A stretch of DNA of 64,000 bases from Amoeboaphelidium protococcarum (Eukaryota; Aphelidiomycota; Aphelidea), in contig JALECJ010000254.1 of assembly GCA_023515745.1 (NCBI GenBank), positions 620,001-684,000 on the forward strand, written 5' to 3'. Shown here in pieces: positions 37,317-48,155 of this stretch. The position numbers were made by a program, and so were the translations under genes. Within the stretch, counting starts at the first letter, position 1. Each line of letters opens with the position of its first letter. Under the pieces are notes generated by a model. It searched no databases, was not told where the DNA came from, and worked only from the letters and a program-made list of their open reading frames with translations.

Positions 37317-38700
37317 GTATTTTGTCAAGGACATGACCGGTGTAAATGGCCAATACGCGCTGAAAAAGTTCGCTTTAACTGCTTAGAAAGTATGCACGTT
37401 TGACCTTAATGCCTTGAATGAGGATAAGATTCGTCAGAGTTTACTATGTTTACTTTCATAACTAGTGCGATCCTGAGTTTGATAGGTTTGAACCAGAAAT
37501 TACGACTTTTGTAGACCAGTGGTTTGGTTTGGTGCAGATCCACGCCACGTTCTCGTGCAAATATGTGATATTGTCGAAAACATAGCAGCTGATGGTGTTT
37601 AACACGAGCTACAGGGCCACTGTTTATTAGAGGTATGTCGTTTTGGACCTAAGGTAATGTAGTCACCCCTTTTCGTATCGTCTGATATCTATTCTATCTC
37701 TGCGGCAAGTAAAGACGTCTAAGAAGTGATTCCGATAAACTGCAGCTGGAATGCCAAGAAATCTTATTCGACAGCTGAGATGCACTGGCGATGCACGATC
37801 CAATGCATTAACTAAGCGGTATTATTGTCTGCAAGAGCCTTATCGCCGCAATGCCGACGGCTCTTGGACCGGTAATCCTTGCCTATCCAGAGACGTTACT
37901 AACTTGATGAAAAGTCTCAAGAAGATTGCTGGCGTACAGTTGCATTCTGGAGTCTGTGCGCTCTATTAATCAAAAGGATCTACGGAATCTGTTTGAGAGA
38001 AGCCGTTCTGTGTTGCAAACTACTGGAGATTGCGTCAGATTGTATCGAAATTTTATAGATTACACTCTGTATTCCTGTGTCACTTTCGACTACATAAAGT
38101 TGTGCGCATCCAAATGTCGGATATTGAGTGGATGCCCCTTTAGAAAGACGGATTTTTGTTGCGTCTGTGGTGGAGAAAGACGCTGCAGCCTGGTAGGAGC
38201 AACATCAAACCGTTTCATTTGTACAGAAACGACAAGTATCCTTGGCTCTGTCTAGTGAGAGCGCAATACAATGTGGAGTGTACTCTGCGCTACAGAAGGT
38301 ACTGCCCCATGGCTACTAAGAGAAGATTATGTGTAAAATCTCCAGTTAAGATGCCATAAACTCGAAAACTGCGGTCGGTGGACTTTCAGTAGTTTCGTGA
38401 CAGTTTCCGCGATGTGGTGAATGATCTTGAATTTAAATTGGATGGTCATCGCTTGATTGGTGAAATCACGTCGTAGCAGATTAGAGATGGCGCAAAGAAA
38501 TTGCTGCAGCTAAAAAAGAACTGCGCTTACTATATGTTAAAAGATTTAATCTTTGACAATAGTGTGCAATTCAAGGCCGGCCAGCCATTGGTTTTGTAGG
38601 AAAGTGAGTGCCAGCAGTTGGTTATGATCTGCTCGGGAAATAACAGTAGTGGCCTAGTCGAAGTTCAATTAGCTGCCATAAAGCTCTATGTACCTTGTTG
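37317..38700 (+). pseudogene. Broken mobile-element coding region, recombinase-like, with captured host-gene fragment
   Basis: Consecutive + strand frames carry protein-like pieces separated by frameshifts and TGAs. They are MYFVKDMTGVNGQYALKKF (37317 on), a piece with FEPEITTFVDQWFGLVQIHA, and RQLRCTGDARSNALTKRYYC with YRRNADGSWTGNPCLSRDV (37751 on). DLRNLFERSRSVLQTTGDCV (about 37980) follows, then FLLRLWWRKTLQPGRSNIKP with NDKYPWLCLVRAQYNV (38150 on). The last pieces are spaced like a tyrosine recombinase (SKTD...RkG...CPV.AL), as in Crypton or DIRS elements, but catalytic residues cannot be confirmed. Bases 38441-38650 are a diverged copy of part of the 306-residue host gene and end at TGA near 38700. 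Confidence 0.5.
38441..38650 (+). repeat. Duplicated fragment of the gene at 28414-29334
   Basis: This copy matches complement 28657-28869. Both encode DGHRLIGEITSQ, AYY(V/M)LKDLIFDNSVQ and LVLQES in the same frame. Divergence is mostly at third positions plus one codon-sized gap. The flanks do not match. The host gene copy is intact, so this is the duplicate. Confidence 0.8.
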
Positions 38701-38720
38701 AATCCTGCTGCTAATGCTTC

Positions 38721-39089
38721 TCAATTAGCATTCTATCCGACGACATCAAGATTAATTAGACGTGATTTAAGCTTCTGACCGAATACTGAGATTGACATGA
38801 GCAAATGCTTTTATGCAAATAAACTAGCTGGTATAAGCATAATACATCCACGTTAAATTTACATTTCCGTCTCTTTCTCACATGTAACACCGGTAATTTT
38901 TGCGCTTTGACGTGATGGTACTGTAGCTGTAACTACTTTCGGTCGCTGACTGTTTCTGGAAACGCGATCGAGCGATTGCCGTTTCATCGTATGGGCGAGC
39001 TGCTTTAAGTACTCTAATGAATTGGCATTGTATTGAGTGCTATAGTACTGTAGTCTATCCCATAAGTACTCGCTGTGCTTTAGCTGCAT
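38721..39089 (-). CDS. Small basic protein, not recognised
   Basis: This 122-residue ORF starts MQLKHSEYLWDRLQYYSTQY and ends in TGA. It is helical at the start and basic in the middle (MKRQSLDRVSRNSQRPK); the last 45 residues are hydrophobic and less convincing. If the last part is chance read-through, the true end may lie after a missed intron. No family was seen. Confidence 0.4.
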
Positions 39090-39329
39090 AGTATTTAAAA
39101 TCTTTCAGTCCTTAGTGGAAGGTGGTAGTTTCTCTTGATGTTTCCCACTGTGCTGTAAGTGCGCTGTGTGAAAGTCACATGATCGATGGCGGTGGAGAAA
39201 CAAACAAAGCGTAAAACAAACAAACAGAATATGCTCAAGGTTCAAACATTACCCCGCACTTACTCTTATCCTTCCGGCTCTAGACATAACTTATAGGCGT
39301 GTATAGTTTCGGATTTGACAATAGATTGT

Positions 39330-40475
39330 ATGAACATGACTTCTGCAACTATTACTATGACTACATCTACTACGTCTACTTTAGACTGTAATGATTGTAA
39401 CGATTTGTTTGGAGCCGCTGCGCTGGCAAGAGTCTGCTACTCCGCTGCTGCTCGTTGGGCGTTCAGGAAGGCACCACTACCACCATCACCACTCATCTCT
39501 ATCCCAGCCGCCTTTCCAAGAACCCCTCGGGTGGCTAGAAGTAAGCGCGGTCCAAGTAGCTATGCATTTGCCTCTCCTCCTCCACGGTATCAGGCTGTCT
39601 TCGAGTCAGCGGTGGAGGGTGATGATATTGTGAGAGCAAGCACTGCGAAGGACCAAGACTCTTGGGCGAGTGCACTGCCATTAGTATGCCCTGCTTTTCC
39701 TGCTGGCTTGACTTCCAACTCTGTACCCTCTTCTGCTGATAGTCCTGCTGCCGAGTCTGATGCTTCAGGATGCTGCTCTGATGATAAGGTTCCTTCTACT
39801 GCTGCTGCTGCTCCTTGGTGGTCTGGTTTGGCTCCTCTTCTGCCTCGTGCTCCTGTGTTCCCTACTGGCCGCCTCTCCCCTCGCAAACCGGCTAACCTTG
39901 TATCAATGAAGGAGCTGCGTCGGTAAGCTTTGAAGAGTGAGAGTGCTGTAAAGTTTGCTACGAAAATTGGCAAGTCTGAGCAGTTTCTTTTTGCTTTGAA
40001 GGGTGGACCTGGCGCTTACTCCCGAGGTACGAAAGACGCTGTTATACGGGAGGAGACGGAGAACAGCTGGTAGACTGGACTGGTTTGGAAGAGTGGTGTC
40101 CGCTTGCAATCCCGAGTCTGGCACAGTGTGACTGAAGAGAATTTGGAAGACTTTGACATTCTCCGGGATGCAAAGCCTGAAAAGCTATCGAGGGAGTCAG
40201 TGGCCAGAGGGAAAATGACGAAGGATATTCCAACTGTAATTGACTCTGATATTTACTATCGGTCAGCCAAAGTTGAGTTTCCCGTCATGCAAGTTGCTCA
40301 TGCTCGTGCGCTGGATCATTATGCTGAAAGGTACAAAGTTGGTAAGTCAAGTAAGCGATGGGCATACTTGTGGCGGCTTGTTTAGGAGTTGGTCCGGCCA
40401 AAGTAAGTTTATATTATCCCTTTATATATATAGTGATACTAACTGATGATATGTATGTGTAGGAAACGAAAGTGA
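39330..40475 (+). mobile_element. Apparently intact ORF of an unclassified repeated element
   Basis: Two exons, 39330-40402 and 40463-40475, encode 361 residues. The 60-base intron has donor GTAAGTTT, a perfect TACTAAC branch site and acceptor GTGTAG. Splicing creates the terminus VRPKKRK followed by TGA; PKKRK resembles a classical nuclear localisation signal. The N-terminal half is Ser/Pro/Ala-rich and clearly richer in G+C than its surroundings. The C-terminal half is compact (KSEQFLFALKGGPGAYSRGT, RKLxR-type charges). Three Gln codons are TAA/TAG, so the element uses the host code. A diverged partial copy opens the window (1-285). It could be a LINE ORF1 or a gag-like protein; no catalytic motif is visible. 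Confidence 0.6.
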
Positions 40476-40495
40476 TTCTGGCTGGATGCTTCTCC
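40217..40495 (+). repeat. Dispersed repeat, second copy at 1-285
   Basis: About 280 bases are shared with the window start, covering the 3' end of the element ORF, its intron and the stop region. The copy here keeps the splice donor and branch point. Identity ends at gattctggctg.gatgctt on both sides, suggesting truncation or recombination there. Confidence 0.85.
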
Positions 40496-40529
40496 CTGTA
40501 TGATATTTGAGGCTGGACCTGCAGCAAAC

Positions 40530-40840
40530 GTGACCACACAACTATACGACGAGGACTATACGACAACAACTCTACGACTATCATACAACTACACAGCAAC
40601 TACACAACAATACAACAACTATATAATATAAAAAATACAAAAAAAAAAATACAAAAAAAAAATACAAAAAATTACTATTTTAAAATTCCAAAAAAATTCC
40701 CATGCAAAGGCAGCATTCCTCATTTTCGGAGGATGCTGTCCCCTGGACAATAGAAGCCGACCTTGCCGTGGTTCCGGGGCTTAGCTGAGAATTCAGTGAC
40801 CAACGGGCTTCTACTCTTACTCTAATGAATTGATGACTGT
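40530..40840. other. Low-complexity and structured 3' region of the element
   Basis: Repeats of actatacga/ctacaca type (40540-40620) lead into A-rich aaaaatac runs (40630-40690). Two strong inverted repeats follow. One is a hairpin at 40711-40738 (CAGCATtCCTC paired with GAGGATGCTG). The other is an outer stem TAGAAGCC (40751-40758) with GGCTTCTA (40806-40813), enclosing a CTGA-GAAT-TCAG hairpin. This looks like a structured RNA tail or terminus of a mobile element. Confidence 0.45.
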
Positions 40841-40858
40841 ATTATGTACTTGATTATC

Positions 40859-43800
40859 TCATATTTTACTTCCTTTGTACTTTAGTATTGATTCTCCTGG
40901 TGTTGAGCTTTGTCGACTGATGTTCAACACTATCGGTATCATGGTGTCCCATCTCTTACTCAATCGTCTACTATACGTTATTCGTTCATCACCTATGTCA
41001 TAGACGTGCTTAGCTTCATGAACCAAAGCCACTGCAGTATGAGTCAAATGTACCTCCATCAACCATGCCATTAAGTCAACTTTACTAAAGAAGTCTGATC
41101 GTATCTCTTAGCGCTGGCCTTTCAGTATCTTAAGTGAACTACCAATCTTAAGGCTTCTTGTACTATTAAGCAGTTACCAAACCATATATTTGAGAGTAGA
41201 TTGAATTTGACAACTTTTTACATAACTTTAAATCCAATGCAGCAGGATAGAGACCCATCACTCTTGTCGAAAAAGTCAGAGTAGTGCTGTAATAGACCAT
41301 AAGCTCCCACTAACTCGACGAACATGCATCAGTTATGGCAACGCGTACAATACTTGGTATTCTTTTTCTTCTTAATTCGCAGCTTATATATTAATCGATT
41401 ACAACCAATTCATTGATATCATAGGTATGAGTGTTAGTCCAGACACTACTGAAAGTGTTAAGTGATAATTCAACGTGGATCAAAACATCTTGCACTCTAA
41501 GCAGAACAAGTGCTTTCTTCTGGCGTCCGCCAGTTGTGGTTTAACTAATGTCATTTCTCATATTTAGCATCTTCAAAATCCTAGATCTTTCAATTAGCTC
41601 ATTAGGAACTAGATCACACCTACTCTCGCCATTTTCAACATTTTAACCGATCCAAACGAGATAGACAAGGCCTGCAGAATAAGAACTCAGCATATGTCAC
41701 TCTCAGCTCCTATGTACACTTTATAACAAGATTTTAAAGCCAATAATTACTGTGAGCAAGCAAATTGAAGACTGATCAATATTACGGATGATATAAACGA
41801 GGAATAGACTGGTAGAGTAGCTTCAACAAAGATTTCCTCTGCCGTTCGTCTAAAACTACCACCAACTTCAAACTAAAAACTACCATAAACAGATATTCTC
41901 CTCGATGAGATACAGTCAAGTTGCCCATATACGATATCGCTTCATTATTATACACGTTGATGACTAAACTTACAGAGTACATATCAGTAAAGATATAATC
42001 ATTGCATGAAGCACCCAAAAGATAGAAAAGTCATATGAGAACTAACTCCAGAATCGCAGATCCATTCAAATTTATCACGCCCATTTAATAGTTAAATTAC
42101 TACACAGGCGTTCTCCGGACTTTCAGACTTCTCACCCAATCCTTTGCTGAACATTGCGACCAAGTCGCTTTGAACTGAATGAGATACAGCATTAGCTATT
42201 TCGACAGATTATGCCGCCTCAGCAGCCACATTAGCCTTTTAACTCTAACCATTAGTGTTGGCGTCCTGCTATGTGGACTTCGGATACTATCCTTCCCTAT
42301 CGCCACCTTGGCACGACAGTTCTTTTTCTCATGACCAGATTTCTTGCAGTTGTCACATACCACTTTGCAGTATTTGGCTTAGGATAGCAGTGCCTGGTCA
42401 TGGGTCTTTTGAGGCTTCACCAATCTGAGATCGCTTTCGATTCTCATAAATTGCATAAGCAGCTTGTCAAAATCATCCAAGTTAGTGGATCCAACTAAGT
42501 GATCCCTTAATCTCAAGATGAATTGGGTAATAAGAAGAGATACTTAAATGCGGTAAAGCATGCGTATGAGCAGGATGCTTCGATGATGACATGGACAACT
42601 TAGTCCCTAAATTCTTCTTAAGATGATCCCAAAACTTCGACGTAAACGATGTGTCTCGGTCACTTATTATTCTTCTAGGCAGACCATGATGCTTAAATAT
42701 ATGGAGAACAAATACATTCGCAATGTCTTTTGCAGTAGCATTAGAAGGCACCCTTTTACTTCGGCTTACTCTTAAAGTGTCTCAGTGGAGGAGCACGACC
42801 CAAGACAGCTTGATAATGGCGCGCTATTCTGAATTTGAGCACAAATATCTGAAGTGACGCTATACTTGCTGTCGCGCAACGAAGACACTCACTATCTCAT
42901 TCTTTTGCTGTGGTTTAAAATCAATGATCTGGTCATTTCAGTAGTCATCATTCAGTTTACCAACTTTCAACTTGGTTAATTATTGCAGCAGCGGCTTAGA
43001 AGAGCTTCCAGTTTCCTTGTCGCGGAGAAAAGGGGAGAATACCTTCTCCTAGCTAAGGGAAGCGTGCTACCTACAGAAAACATCACTTAACGCCTTGTCA
43101 TCCATAGAATATTAGTCGCGATCAATCTTGAACAGAGATGGTATATCTAAAATTGGATGTTCATTCACCTTATCAAGAGCAATCAATCAATCATTGATTC
43201 TCTGAATCCAATAAAACAACACAAATGAAGGCTACCACGATTCTGTGCTTCAACCATACCATAAAAGGAGGAAACGAGACCTATCTTCTCTGTTTGCGAA
43301 GGATATATCCATAGCTGTCCGTGATTCATTGATTTCAACACCCGGCTATTAGAATATAACGCATAAAATGGGGGCAATCAGACAAAGTCGCCCACTTTAA
43401 ATACCTATACTCAGCCAAAAATATGTTCATTTCCCTGGATATTTTATAGCAGATCTAACAAATAATTATTCCGGCCAATCATTGACCAGAAATGACTTGT
43501 AGAGATACAATGGAAGTATATAACATAGATATATTCTTCAAGTATATAGAGTAGGACTATATCCAAATCTAGCTCAGATTATATGTGATTGATCAAAAAT
43601 AGCGGCCTAGCATTTCTATCGTGATGTTTAAGAGCTCCAGCATCCCATCAATGATAAAGAAATTCACAGATTTCAAGTCACGCTTTATTGCGTGTGTTAC
43701 CTTCGCCATAAATCTTTTCTCAACTCAGCATCAAAGGGTATCCTGAATAAGGGATTATATAGTTTCGCCACCAACTCGACGAGCAGCGTTATTACTATAT

Positions 43801-44600
43801 GACAGTATTTGAGATTTAATACGCATTCTACGCGACTCGACTTGACTCTGACACGAATAGTCTTAGTTAAGAAAGGCAAGATGGTTTGATACGCTGCTTT
43901 TCGGGTACAATGCGTGGCAATGATGTTCTAAACTCGTTCCCAGATTCTGATTTATTTGCTGCAGCGTCACCTACTATTTTTACAGTGCCATTTGAAATTA
44001 CTACATCGTAATCTGCAACTCATTGATGGAACGAGCCTAATTCGCCTCACCAATTATCAAAGCAGCTACACCATCTCTCAAAGCAAGTAAATCATCTGCA
44101 TTCTCATCGTGGGCATGTAAGAGCGCGTGTTCTTAGCAATGTTTTTTCCAGAGCAACTCTCTCAACTACTTCACGCTCCTCCTGATTTGAGGTATTTCAA
44201 ATTTGCGCAGATAGAAACTGGACAGTGCGTAGACTGCCGAAATTCACCTACTAAAATTCCAACCTTCTGTGCGCTTTCTTTTCAGCAACTGGTATCACAA
44301 TTCAGTATTTATCAGGCGTTTTTCTATCGACAATATATTCATCTCAAAGATGTGGCAGAATGTCATTCTCTTTAGACGGTAAAGCCAGTTTTCCAACTCT
44401 CAATTTTTATCGCCTGGCTCGTAATCCCACTATTTCAAATTGCATCTCGTCAAGTACGGCGTTCATTATCGCATATAAAGAATGTCAGTATGGATAAATT
44501 ATCTTCATATAAATTCCTACTACACAGCCATACAAGTTTTAAAGGCTCTTCAACATGCACGTACAATGGTATATTCTCTCTCTCTGTGACCGCGTTCACT
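40859..44600 (-). mobile_element. Decayed Ty3/Gypsy-type retrotransposon fragments
   Basis: Two retroelement domains are recognisable on the minus strand. One is an integrase core at 42751-42482 (HHGLPRRIISDRDTSFTSKF, then WDHLKKNLGTKLSMSSSKHP), carrying the second catalytic Asp region and the SxxHP block. The other is a CCHC zinc knuckle at about 42360-42300 (CDNCKKSGHEKKNC). A piece at 43879-43697 (VAKLYNPLFRIPFDAELRKD) could be the reverse-transcriptase/RNase H boundary. The knuckle lies downstream of the integrase, the wrong order for one element, so at least two fragments are joined. Frames are broken throughout and no LTRs were found. Confidence 0.55.
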
Positions 44601-44919
44601 CGCACAAAATCATATTAATACTTCCTTAGACTCAGCAAGCAATAACAGAACATGATATCAAAAGTGCGTTTAACCATACAGACTATATCAATGCTTCCTA
44701 GCACCTGTTCCTGAATTCTAGTGACAACTCCTACTTATTCCCATCTAACATCAACAAATCAACGCGAAGGAGAAGAGGAAACTTCCCGCCGACGCAACTA
44801 AAACTTTCATTCTCTCTTGACTCGTCAGAAATTCATTAAAGATTCATCGTTATAAGTTTTCAACCTTTCTCGTTATTATTATTATTGGAGTGATAATAAA
44901 TATACTTTGAGGGAATATA

Positions 44920-46737
44920 ATGGATGCTCAGAAGGCGATATAAAATTATGTGGAAAAGATGATCCAAGTTTAGGGAATGAAAGCCCTGCTCTTGGACAAG
45001 GATACTACTCCATTTGTCAGTGTCACCTACACTCAGACCCAACTGCTGTAAAAGGAAGTGTTTCTGATTGAGCGTCTGGAGAATAAGAACAAGTCTATGG
45101 ATCGAGATTCTGCTCATTATCAGAACAGTAGTAGTAGTAATCCGAGTGCTAATGCTTCCCTTAAACATTTGAAAGCGATAGTGTTCATCCGCCCATCTCC
45201 CGATTCTATTATGCACTTGTGTGATGAACTCAGGAATCCACAATTCTCAGAGTACCACCTCTACTTTTCTAATATCTGCAAAAAGTCCCAGATTGAGCGG
45301 TGTGCAGAGTGTGATGAATTTGAAGTTGTCAAGTCTCTGAATGAATTCTATGGAGATTACCTGGCCCTGGGCTCTGATTTGGTATCGCTGGGCATGAATG
45401 ACTGGAATCAGTATCGCGTGTATGGAGATGCACCTAGCCAATGGGATGCAGTGTCTCTGAATCGCTGCGTTGAGGGAATCGGCTCCCTGCTATTGTCACT
45501 TAAGAAGCGACCAATGATCAGATTTGAGCGTAATTCTCTTCTGGCTAAGCGGTTGGGAAATGAACTGCAGGCTCTGATGAACCAGGAGCAGTAGTTATTC
45601 GACTTTCGCCGTGGAGAGACTACTCCTATACTCCTGCTGTTGGAAAGGAGAAATGATCCAGTCACTCCGCTGGTCAGTCCATGGACTTACCAGGCTATGG
45701 TGCATGAACTGTTGGAAATTTAGAATGGTAGAGTATCACTGGCTAATGTACCGGATATACGAGCTGAGCTGAAGGAGGTTGTTCTGTCTGCGTATAATGA
45801 CCAATTTTATCGCAAGAATATGTTTATGAATCTTGGTGATCTGTCAGAGAGTATCAGGAATTACGTGGCAGAATACCAGTCCAAATCTCATTCAACTATG
45901 AACATTGAGAGCATTAGTGATATGAAGAGATTCGTGGAGGAGTATCCGGAATTCCGTAAGATGAGCGGTAATGTGTCCATGCACGTTGCTATCGTTAGTG
46001 AACTGTCCCGTCTGGTGAACAAGTTTAGTCTGTTGGAGATTGGAGAGCTGGAGTAGTCTCTCGCCACTATAGATAGTCACACTAATGATCTGCGTATACT
46101 CCTGGAATTGATCAACGGTAAGCCAAACATTCCGGCAGAAGTCAAGTTGAAGTGTGCAATTTTATATGCTTTGCGGTATGAAAAGCATTCAGCTAATAGT
46201 ACATCTGCCGTGGTTGATGCTCTGATACGCAGTGGAGTGGGCGAGCGATAGATTGCGATGTTGTAGCAGATGATTAAATTCGCTGGCAGTGACCAGAGAT
46301 TGGAGGATGTATTCAGCAATGAGTCGTTCCTTAATAAAGGTAAAGTTATATTTAAAGGATTAAAAGGTGTGGAGAATGTTTATGAGTAGCATCGTCCATA
46401 GTTGTCACAAACTCTGGAGCAGTTGATGAAAGGCCGCTTGAAGGAGTCCAATTACCCGCTTCTGGATGCCTCTTCCTAATCTCCAGGAGGCGGTGTCACT
46501 TCTGCTGTATCATCTAATCAATCATAAGCTACAGCTGGTAGAACTCAGGAAGTGATTGTATTTATTATTGGTGGTGCAACGTATGCCGAGGCGAAGGTTG
46601 TCAGTTAGTTGAATGCCGCTGGGTAGATTAAGGTTATCTTGGCCTCCAACACTCTCATAAATAGCTCACAATTCCTCAAATCTGTATCTGACGCGTCCCT
46701 ACGATGGAAGCTGGAGTCTAATATTTATGCTCGCTGA
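44920..46737 (+). CDS. VPS45: VPS45, Sec1/Munc18-family protein
   Basis: A single exon encodes 605 residues, within the usual 560-600 range. SM proteins clasp SNARE bundles; VPS45 serves traffic at the trans-Golgi and endosomes with Tlg2/syntaxin-16. It starts [20 protein letters not shown] and has [40 protein letters not shown] follows, then the domain-2/3 block [20 protein letters not shown], typical of VPS45. The C-terminal [20 protein letters not shown] is the conserved SM ending. The insertion between residues 62 and 83 is Ser/Asn-rich. Confidence 0.94.
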
Positions 46738-47046
46738 TTGCCTCGATCAATGCTTTGAGAAAAGTAACTTATGACGATGTCTTAGTGATCGCATGCATCG
46801 AGTAATAACATGATTGGATATTGCTGATTAGCCTCCTGTATTTGCTTTATTTCTGAGCACGCTTTTAGTACGGCCTTTATTTCAATTATCATTAGCTACA
46901 TATTTTCCAAGCCTTAAAATAACATTGTGTTTATCTTGAGTCTAGTATTAAAACTTTACTGTCGCGTGTAATGATTCCGCTCGTTCCATTCTCTTAGTCA
47001 CGATAGATCAACGTTAAATATCCTAAATTGTAATTCAAATTCAGCA
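46738..47046. promoter_or_regulatory. Intergenic region between VPS45 and EMC3
   Basis: About 310 AT-rich bases lie between two same-strand genes. No ORF or RNA gene was seen. It presumably contains the EMC3 promoter. Confidence 0.4.
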
Positions 47047-48083
47047 ATGGCTGGTAGTAATTAAGAACCACAAGAGTTATTACTCGATCCGCAGATCCGC
47101 GACTGGATACTGTTCCCTATTATGGTGATCATGTTGCTCATCGGAGTGCTCAGACACTATGTGACCCAGGCAATGAACGCATCCTCTAATCAAAAGACAG
47201 ACTTGAAGCAGATTCGCCAGCAGTAACTCTTTGCTTTGATTAAATTGAATTTATATCTCATATACTTATATATGTTCTGAGAGTTGTAGATAGTATATTG
47301 TAAAGGCCAAGTTGTACAGTTCACCCGCTGCCAATCTGCTGCCATACAATCGATTCTAGATGAGAAAGACTGCGCTGATGAACAAGTTGACGGATGGATC
47401 TTTACTGGTGGCTCCTCCTTCGTAACCTTCTACATCCAGTGATATGACGCAGAAGTAGAAAGATGATGATGATCAGTCTCAAGCACCTCCGCCCAATCCA
47501 ATGGGTGATCCCGCCCAGATGGAGGTGATGATGGAGGGGATGAAGAAGAATATGGTGATGATGGTTCCGCAAATGATTATGATGGGGTGGATTTCATACT
47601 TTTTCGCTGGATTCATTATAGGTAATTGTTATAGTTATACATATATTCTTACGCGTTATATATGTGTGTGTAGTCAAGTTACCGTTCCCGCTGACTGTCA
47701 GATTCAAGGCCATGCTGTAGAAGGACATCATGACACCCAACATGGATGTGGCATGGGTATCCTCTCTTTCATGGTACTTTTTAAACTTGTTCGGTCTGAA
47801 TAAGATCTTTTCGCTTATACTCGGTGATGGAAGTGCGGCCGGTGGAATGGGAGATATGCAAGCGATGGCCAATCCAATGATGATGCAGCAGCAGCAGTAA
47901 TAACAACCAGGTCAGGCGGTTGATATGAAAAAGGTTTTGGCGGGGGAGAAGGAGTCTATGGAACTATTTCATCACCAATGGGACCTGGCCGGAGTAGAAG
48001 AGCGTCTTCTCAACAATCACTTTAGCAAGTAGTAGTCACCATCTAATACTAAATCGCTGCTGAAGGAGAAAAAGAATTTGTGA
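47047..48083 (+). CDS. EMC3: ER membrane complex subunit 3
   Basis: Three exons (47047-47222, 47290-47621, 47674-48083) give 305 residues. Introns are 67 and 52 bases, and the second contains ACGCGT. EMC3 is the Oxa1/YidC-like insertase core of the ER membrane protein complex. The N-terminus [20 protein letters not shown] is the family signature, with a first membrane helix. The second exon has the Met-rich [20 protein letters not shown]. The third has [20 protein letters not shown] and [21 protein letters not shown] Gln/Met-rich segment and a basic end complete it. Splice sites were fixed by these conserved joins. Confidence 0.93.
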
Positions 48084-48155
48084 TATTGTGCATTGTTATT
48101 ACTTGACATATATATTCAATATCTTGTTAAATTATATCGATTAAAGACGACTTTA

